Assembly: GCF_902364025.1 (NCBI RefSeq)
Contig: NZ_CABJCG010000009.1
Location: 64,965 to 128,964 of the forward strand
DNA length: 64,000 nucleotides
From: Enterocloster lavalensis
GTDB lineage: Bacteria; Bacillota; Clostridia; Lachnospirales; Lachnospiraceae
Direction: 5' to 3'
The notes below the pieces were generated by a model. That model was not told where the DNA came from and ran no database searches. It worked only from the letters and a program-made list of their open reading frames with translations. Shown one piece after another: positions 59,385 to 64,000 of this stretch. The translations under genes were made by a program, and so were the position numbers. Positions within the stretch are counted from its first letter, which is position 1. The number at the start of each line of letters is the position of its first letter.

Positions 59385-59822
59385 TTGAATAACAAACAAT
59401 TAATGATTGAACTGGCGATGCCGGTTGCGTTTATGCTGATGGCGGCCTACGTGATCGTGAAGGGCCTGTCCATGGGAAGCGAGGGCGTTTTCCCAATCAT
59501 GTGCGCGGGAGTGCTTTTGATCTGCGCGGTGTATCTGCTGGTCCAGACGCTGATGAAGCGCGAGGTGGTGGTAAAGCTGGAGGGAGTCAATCTGCCGCGG
59601 GTGGGTCTGACCCTGTTGACTTTGCTGGTTTACGTGTTCCTGTTAAAAAAGATCGGCTATGCGATCGACACATTTCTGCTGTGCGCCCTGGTGATCCGCT
59701 CCCTTGGGTACAAGAAATTTCATGTGATCGTGCCGTGCTCGGTCATAGCGGTGGCGGTGACATTTGTGATTTTCAAGGTGCTGCTGTCGGTTCCGCTGCC
59801 GATGGTATTTCTGGATTTTTAA
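59385..59822 (+). CDS. tctB: Tripartite tricarboxylate transporter small membrane subunit (TctB)
   Basis: A 145-residue membrane protein with four hydrophobic segments, paralogue of the gene at 30020. TTG start, 5 bases after AGGAGGTG. No binding-protein gene accompanies this pair in the window; the partner may be encoded elsewhere or shared with the first system. Confidence 0.83.
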   Translation: MNNKQLMIELAMPVAFMLMAAYVIVKGLSMGSEGVFPIMCAGVLLICAVYLLVQTLMKREVVVKLEGVNLPRVGLTLLTLLVYVFLLKKIGYAIDTFLLCALVIRSLGYKKFHVIVPCSVIAVAVTFVIFKVLLSVPLPMVFLDF

Positions 59823-59834
59823 GGAGGTGGGAGT

Positions 59835-61346
59835 ATGAACGGTATTCTACTGGGTTTAGGCCAGCTGGTTAATCCCATGGCCCTGGCGGCGCTGTTGGGA
59901 GGCGTTGTAATCGGACTGATCGTGGGTTCCCTCCCGGGGCTCAACGACAGCATCACAATGGCGGTGTTGATCCCCATCACCTTCGGCATGGAGCCGCAGG
60001 TGGCGATCTGCCTGCTGATCGGTATCTACTGCGCGTCGGCATGCGGCGGTTCCATCCCCTCGATTCTGCTAAAGATTCCGGGAACCGCCTCCGCCACGGT
60101 GACCGCCTACGACGGATATCCGATGTCCCAGAAGGGCAAGAGCGGCGAAGCGCTGGGATTTGCGATCTCCAGCTCCACCTTCGGAGGAATCTCCAGCGCC
60201 ATCGTACTGTTGTTTTTATCCCCGTTCCTGGCCAAGCAGGCCCTGAAGTTCGGGCCGCCGGAGTATTTCATGCTGGCGGTGCTGGGCATGAGCACTGTGA
60301 TCGGCATGGCGGGAAAAAACATTGTGAAGAACATTCTGGCAATGGCGCTGGGGCTGATCTTCAGCTGTATCGGGATGAGCCCGCAGACGGGTCTGGCCCG
60401 CTTCACTTTCGGCCAGGTAAGCCTAATGGACGGAATCTCGCTGATCCCCATGCTGATCGGTCTGTTCGGTATTACAGCCATTCTGGAAATGATTGAGGCG
60501 ATTCAGAAGAATCCCAGCGTGAAGGATTTTAAGGAAGAGGTCAAGGAGAATTACAAGAAGGTCAAGGTAATCCTTCCGGACAAAGAGATGTCCAAGCGGC
60601 TGCTTCCCATCTGGGCTCAGTCCAGTCTGATCGGCAACATCATCGGAATCATCCCCGGCGCGGGAATGATCATGGCCATCTTCATGGCTTACGACCAGGC
60701 CGCCAGAAGGCGTCCCAACCTGGAATTCGGAACCGGCGTGCCGGAGGGCATCGCGGCTCCCGAGTCCGCCAACAACGCGGTGGTTGCCAGCTCTATGGTT
60801 CCCCTGCTGGCCCTGGGCGTGCCGGGCAACTCCACCTCGTCCCTGTTCCTGGGCGCGTTGACAATCCAGGGATTGAGAACCGGCCCGACTCTGTTCAAGG
60901 ATACGCCGGAGATGGCCTATATGATCATCCTGGGCTTCCTGGTGGCCAACATCATCATGCTGCCCCTGTCCGTGTTCTACTGCAATTTCCTGGCTACCGC
61001 AGTGCTGCGGCTGAAACGGGAAATCCTGAGCGGCGTGGTGCTGGTGCTGTGCGTGACCGGTGCGTTTGCGGTGAGCAACAACATTTTTAATATTATTATC
61101 ATGATCTTTTTCGGATTTATCGGCTACACCTTTAACAAGTATAAGATCCCACAGTCGCCGCTGATCCTGGCCTCCATCCTGGGAAGCATGATGGAGAACA
61201 ACTGGACCCAGAGCATGGTTTACGCCGACGGCTCTCTGTCCGTGTTCGTGACCAGACCCTTAAGCTGCGGACTGATGGTCCTCTCCATTGTATTTATCGG
61301 TATGCCCCTCTTGAAGCGGTTTAAGGCCAACAGAGCGGCGGCGTAG
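59835..61346 (+). CDS. tctA: Tripartite tricarboxylate transporter large membrane subunit (TctA)
   Basis: A 503-residue membrane protein with the TctA loops GSLPGLNDSITMAVLIPITF (32-51) and ALGVPGNSTSSLFLGA (near 327). It pairs with the TctB upstream (AAGGAGGTGGG start). It is more divergent from the copy at 30480 than a recent duplicate would be, so it probably transports a different carboxylate, perhaps one handled by the Hdr-Frd operon that shares its operator. Confidence 0.9.
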   Translation: MNGILLGLGQLVNPMALAALLGGVVIGLIVGSLPGLNDSITMAVLIPITFGMEPQVAICLLIGIYCASACGGSIPSILLKIPGTASATVTAYDGYPMSQKGKSGEALGFAISSSTFGGISSAIVLLFLSPFLAKQALKFGPPEYFMLAVLGMSTVIGMAGKNIVKNILAMALGLIFSCIGMSPQTGLARFTFGQVSLMDGISLIPMLIGLFGITAILEMIEAIQKNPSVKDFKEEVKENYKKVKVILPDKEMSKRLLPIWAQSSLIGNIIGIIPGAGMIMAIFMAYDQAARRRPNLEFGTGVPEGIAAPESANNAVVASSMVPLLALGVPGNSTSSLFLGALTIQGLRTGPTLFKDTPEMAYMIILGFLVANIIMLPLSVFYCNFLATAVLRLKREILSGVVLVLCVTGAFAVSNNIFNIIIMIFFGFIGYTFNKYKIPQSPLILASILGSMMENNWTQSMVYADGSLSVFVTRPLSCGLMVLSIVFIGMPLLKRFKANRAAA

Positions 61347-61355
61347 GAACGCAGG

Positions 61356-61399
61356 CAAAAGGAACCAGATCCCACTGCACCGGGATTTGATTCCTTTTG
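61356..61399 (+). terminator. Terminator-like hairpin after tctA
   Basis: CAAAAGGAACCAGATCCC (61356-61373) pairs with the segment ending CCTTTTG at 61399, leaving two small mismatches and an 8-base loop. The hairpin itself contains the T-run (CCTTTTGTCGTTT). Confidence 0.6.
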
Positions 61400-61544
61400 T
61401 CGTTTGCGGGGGAGCGAGCGGAGGTTCCGGCGTTATTTGGCGACGCGGTGTCGACACTCCGGGTTTGACTTCCCCCGGCTTTGCGGTTACACTTTATACA
61501 TGGGCGCTGCCCTGGGAAAAATATGCGTAAGGTGGTGACAACGG

Positions 61545-62303
61545 GTGGACAGTCTGGAAAAAGAGCTGGCGGCTGTGGAAAAGCGGGAGAAAAAGCTGCT
61601 GGCCGGTGGATTAAAGAAGGGAAAGGTGAAGCAGGCCGTCTATGAGAAGGTGCCGGAGAAGGTGAGCGGACTTTTGGAAGCGGCCTTTTCCAAGGCGTTC
61701 AAAACGGTTTTTATCAACGGCACGCCCCTGATCGAGCGGACCTTCGACAAGGAGGGCGCGGGGCTGGAGTTTGAGGCCCGGGATTATATCGTGGACCGGG
61801 CAGGAAATAAAAAGAGCCTTCGCAGGCTGGACAAGCAGGCGAAAAAAGACAGTAAAATCAACCACGCGGCCACCACGGCTGCGGGCCTTGGCCTTGGTTT
61901 TCTGGGCCTTGGGCTGCCCGACATCCCGCTGATGGTGGGCACGATCCTGCGGGGCGTTTACGAGATCGCCATCGGGTACGGCGTGGACTACGGCAGCGAG
62001 GAGGAGAAGCGCTATATTCTGCGTCTGATCTGCACCGCGCTTTCCGACGGCGGCCAGCGTGACGCCTGCAACCGCAAGCTGGACTCCATGGAGTACGGCG
62101 GCGGCACCCTGGCGGGCGAGATCGCCTCCACCGCCCGCATGCTCTCCGACGCCCTTCTGGTGGAAAAGTTCGTCCAGGGCCTGCCCGTGGTGGGCGTGGT
62201 GGGAGGAGCGGTGAATTTCAGCATTTACCGGAGGATCGCGGCGCTGGCGGCGGTGAAGTATAAAAAGCGGTATTTGATGAGGAAGCTGAGTGAGAGGGGA
62301 TAA
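61545..62303 (+). CDS. EcsC-family protein
   Basis: A 252-residue protein of the EcsC family (unknown function; named after the third gene of the Bacillus ecs operon). A basic, Lys-rich N-terminus is followed by a hydrophobic Gly/Leu-rich stretch (TAAGLGLGFLGLGLPDIPLMVG near 110-131; shown in part as motif) and a second one near 220, so it may be membrane associated. GTG start after AAGGTGGTGA. It stands alone between two hairpins; no partner ABC genes are adjacent. Confidence 0.78.
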   Translation: MDSLEKELAAVEKREKKLLAGGLKKGKVKQAVYEKVPEKVSGLLEAAFSKAFKTVFINGTPLIERTFDKEGAGLEFEARDYIVDRAGNKKSLRRLDKQAKKDSKINHAATTAAGLGLGFLGLGLPDIPLMVGTILRGVYEIAIGYGVDYGSEEEKRYILRLICTALSDGGQRDACNRKLDSMEYGGGTLAGEIASTARMLSDALLVEKFVQGLPVVGVVGGAVNFSIYRRIAALAAVKYKKRYLMRKLSERG

Positions 62304-62309
62304 GGCCGG

Positions 62310-62338
62310 AAGAGCCGCCTGCGGTAGGCGGCTCTTTT
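62310..62338 (+). terminator. Terminator after the EcsC-like gene
   Basis: AAGAGCCGCCT (62310-62320) and AGGCGGCTCTT (62326-62336) form an 11-base perfect stem with a GCGGT loop; the T-run TTTT overlaps its end. It also lies at the end of the convergent AraC gene. Confidence 0.85.
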
Positions 62339-63197
62339 ACTGTTTTGTCACGTAGGTGTCGTCCCCCTTGCTGCTCTTCATATACTCCTTGGGCGACTGC
62401 CCCAGGGACTTCTTAAACACCGTGGAGAAATATAGCGGGTCGCTGAAGCCCGCGGCGTAGGCCACCTCCTTGACCGTGGCCTTCTGGCGGTTCATCAGGT
62501 TGCAGGCTTCCCGGAGGCGGAATTCCGTCAGGTACTGCAGCGGGGAGATGGAGAGATGGGCCTTGAACACCCGGTAGAGGCGGCTGCGGCAGATTCCCAC
62601 ATGGCCGGCGATGTCGTTGATGGTGATGGGTTCCTGGTAGTGGGAGGCGATGAAGTCGCAGGCCCGCTGTACGTGCTCCACGCCGGTGCGGGACTGGGCG
62701 GGCATGGGGTCGCTGGCCTCCTGGATCAGGAACGCAAGAAGCTCGTAGAGTTTGGCGGTCATATTGATGAACTCGTGGGGGTGGTGGCCGCGGCAGCGGT
62801 AGATGTTCATCAGCAGTTCCTCCATGCGCTCCGGGTCCTTCAGGGTGATCACCGGGTTCTGGGGGGTGAAGCCAGTGGCGTTCATCAGAAGCCGGGCGTC
62901 GTTGCCGTTAAAACCCACCCAGCAAAATTCCCAGGGATCGACGGCATCGGCCTGGTAATCGATGGGCATGCTGGGATAGATGAGAAAGGCCTGCCCTTTT
63001 CGCACCGGATGCTGCTTGCCGTTCAGCGTGTACACGCCCCCGCCCTCCATCACAAAATGGATCAGGTAAAAATCCCGTACCTCCAGCCCGCGGTGATAGC
63101 CCCCGCTGCACTGCTGATGCCCGGTGCGGTAAACGGACATGGAAGCCATGGTGCGGAATTGATTTTTAAAGGAATATTTGTATTCGTGTCCTTTCAT
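62337..63197 (-). CDS. AraC-family transcriptional regulator
   Basis: A 286-residue regulator with an N-terminal cupin sensor (PVRKGQAFLIYPSMPIDYQ region near 64-82) and a C-terminal double helix-turn-helix (ITINDIAGHVGICRSRLYRVF near 190; AYAAGFSDPLYFSTVFKKSLGQSP near 245). Start at 63197 (MKGHEYK) has GGGGAGGTGGG upstream. It is divergent from the ABC permease gene at 63597, which it probably activates in response to a sugar-like ligand. Confidence 0.88.
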   Translation of the reverse strand: MKGHEYKYSFKNQFRTMASMSVYRTGHQQCSGGYHRGLEVRDFYLIHFVMEGGGVYTLNGKQHPVRKGQAFLIYPSMPIDYQADAVDPWEFCWVGFNGNDARLLMNATGFTPQNPVITLKDPERMEELLMNIYRCRGHHPHEFINMTAKLYELLAFLIQEASDPMPAQSRTGVEHVQRACDFIASHYQEPITINDIAGHVGICRSRLYRVFKAHLSISPLQYLTEFRLREACNLMNRQKATVKEVAYAAGFSDPLYFSTVFKKSLGQSPKEYMKSSKGDDTYVTKQ

Positions 63198-63596
63198 AAG
63201 CCCACCTCCCCTCACTGCCAATATTAGAAAAATAATCCGTGTTTGTCAACAAAATGGGTTAAAAAACGATTATTTTCCACTAAAATCTGAAAAAAATGAA
63301 ATTTAATGATAGCAAAACACAAATCTAAGACAATACCATACCATCAAATTTAATCCCCCAAAATGATAATGATATATGCACAATAAAAGCGAATTTTACA
63401 GTAAAAAAATGTCATAAATATCCAACACATAAGTGCGTAAATCCGGGAATATCAAAAAACATTTATTTTTGATGATGATAATCCGGATAAAAAAGCAACA
63501 TTTCTCGATATATTGACAACGTTTCTTCATAGCAAAGCCCTCCCATCTTAACTATAATCAGATTTAGAAATATACAAAAGACTGGGGTGGTTGTGA
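63198..63596. other. AT-rich divergent control region
   Basis: Separates AraC (minus) from the ABC permease (plus). It holds a perfect TATAAT at 63553-63558 without a good -35, as expected for an AraC-activated promoter, and TTGACA at 63513-63518 in a sequence (TTGACAACGTTTCTT) with some likeness to catabolite-repression sites. No gene is seen. Confidence 0.5.
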
Positions 63597-64000
63597 ATGA
63601 AAGAGAGCAGATCGTATTCCAGTGTCAGGCGCACAAAAAACTGGGTTAAAAACGGAATCAGAAGCCCGTACAATATCATGGTAGCGGCCGCAGTGGCCGC
63701 CCTCGCCTGTCTGGTAATCGTCCCTCTGATCGAGATGGTGGTCACCACGTTCAAGCTGGCTGCCAGAGACGTGAGGAGAGTGGAGGGGGCCCAGGCGGGG
63801 GACTGGTCGCTCTACTACTGGAAGAAGCTGCTGTGCAGCGAAGTCTCCCAAAACATGCTTTACAAGCCGCTGATGCACTCGCTGTTGATCGCCACTGCGG
63901 TCTCGGTACTCAGCATCGGCCTGGGCGGGGCGATCGCCTGGCTGATGGTGCGCAGCGACCTTCCATTTAAGAAATTTTTCTCCCTGGCCATGATCGTGCC
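63597..64000 (+). CDS. ABC transporter permease, N-terminal part
   Basis: The first 134 codons of a permease that continues beyond the window. A basic N-terminus (KESRSYSSVRRTKNW) is followed by a membrane segment near 27-50, a periplasmic loop, and two more segments from about residue 93 (LLIATAVSVLSIGLGGAIAWL region). It resembles iron(III)-type or CUT1-like permeases such as the one at 15585. The ATG at 63597 follows GGGGTGG. Likely regulated by the divergent AraC gene. Confidence 0.75.
   Translation, partial: MKESRSYSSVRRTKNWVKNGIRSPYNIMVAAAVAALACLVIVPLIEMVVTTFKLAARDVRRVEGAQAGDWSLYYWKKLLCSEVSQNMLYKPLMHSLLIATAVSVLSIGLGGAIAWLMVRSDLPFKKFFSLAMIV

Overview
The window reads as chromosome of a strictly anaerobic, Gram-positive, GC-rich Clostridia-type bacterium (Lachnospiraceae or a relative is my inference). 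The reasons are near-canonical AGGAGG ribosome sites, several TTG and GTG starts, densely packed operons, Firmicutes-type promoters, and anaerobic iron-sulfur chemistry. No rRNA, tRNA, phage or transposase gene was seen. No database search was possible, so names rest on motifs and family knowledge.

Layout. 1-0.9 kb: a gene tail, an autoregulated-looking XRE repressor and a peptide deformylase. 0.9-8.4 kb: a minus-strand acid-sugar/carboxylate operon (MatC-like carrier, two enolase-superfamily enzymes, a DASS-type carrier, a MATE exporter) with a divergent LysR gene. 8.5-14.3 kb: a MarR gene facing an operator-bearing promoter, then M20 amidohydrolase, YfcC carrier, PLP C-S lyase and EamA transporter. 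14.4-19.5 kb: ABC importer (lipoprotein, fused permease, ATPase) plus an overlapping metallo-beta-lactamase-fold hydrolase. 19.6-23.5 kb: a tandem hairpin repeat, two P-loop kinase-like genes, an Orn/Lys/Arg-type decarboxylase and a Gfo/Idh/MocA oxidoreductase. 23.6-39 kb: LysR, two overlapping single-chain aconitase-family genes, a TctCBA tripartite carrier, MmgE/PrpD, a fumarase/ASL-superfamily lyase, an enolase-superfamily enzyme, a LarA homologue and a split UxaA. 39.1-40.6 kb: a lower-GC AbiE toxin-antitoxin pair. 40.7-46.9 kb: a third aconitase-family gene, LysR, a DcuC carrier and a second lyase. 47-59 kb: LysR and one long operon with HdrB, HdrC, HdrA, MvhD/FlxD, two 4Fe-4S proteins, a flavin/2Fe-2S oxidoreductase, fumarate-reductase iron-sulfur and flavoprotein subunits, an AspT-like carrier and a DUF1847 protein. 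59-61.4 kb: a second TctB-TctA pair with a structured leader. 61.5-64 kb: EcsC-like protein, AraC regulator and the start of an ABC permease gene.

How the parts may work together (inference). Carriers of TTT, DcuC and DASS type import polycarboxylates. Aconitase-family hydratases, MmgE/PrpD and the lyases rearrange and cleave them, and lyases of this superfamily usually release fumarate. The HdrABC-Flx-type operon ends in a soluble fumarate-reductase pair whose flavoprotein keeps all the classical fumarate-reductase catalytic residues but lacks the histidine that binds FAD covalently. That suggests a cytoplasmic, flavin-based electron-bifurcating fumarate reductase coupling NAD(P)H oxidation to fumarate reduction and ferredoxin reduction. 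This is the strongest candidate for an undescribed system here. Two independent shared regulatory motifs support coordinated control: a LysR-type block in front of the aconitase and TctC operons, and TGACA-N8-TGTCA sites in front of the Hdr and second Tct operons.
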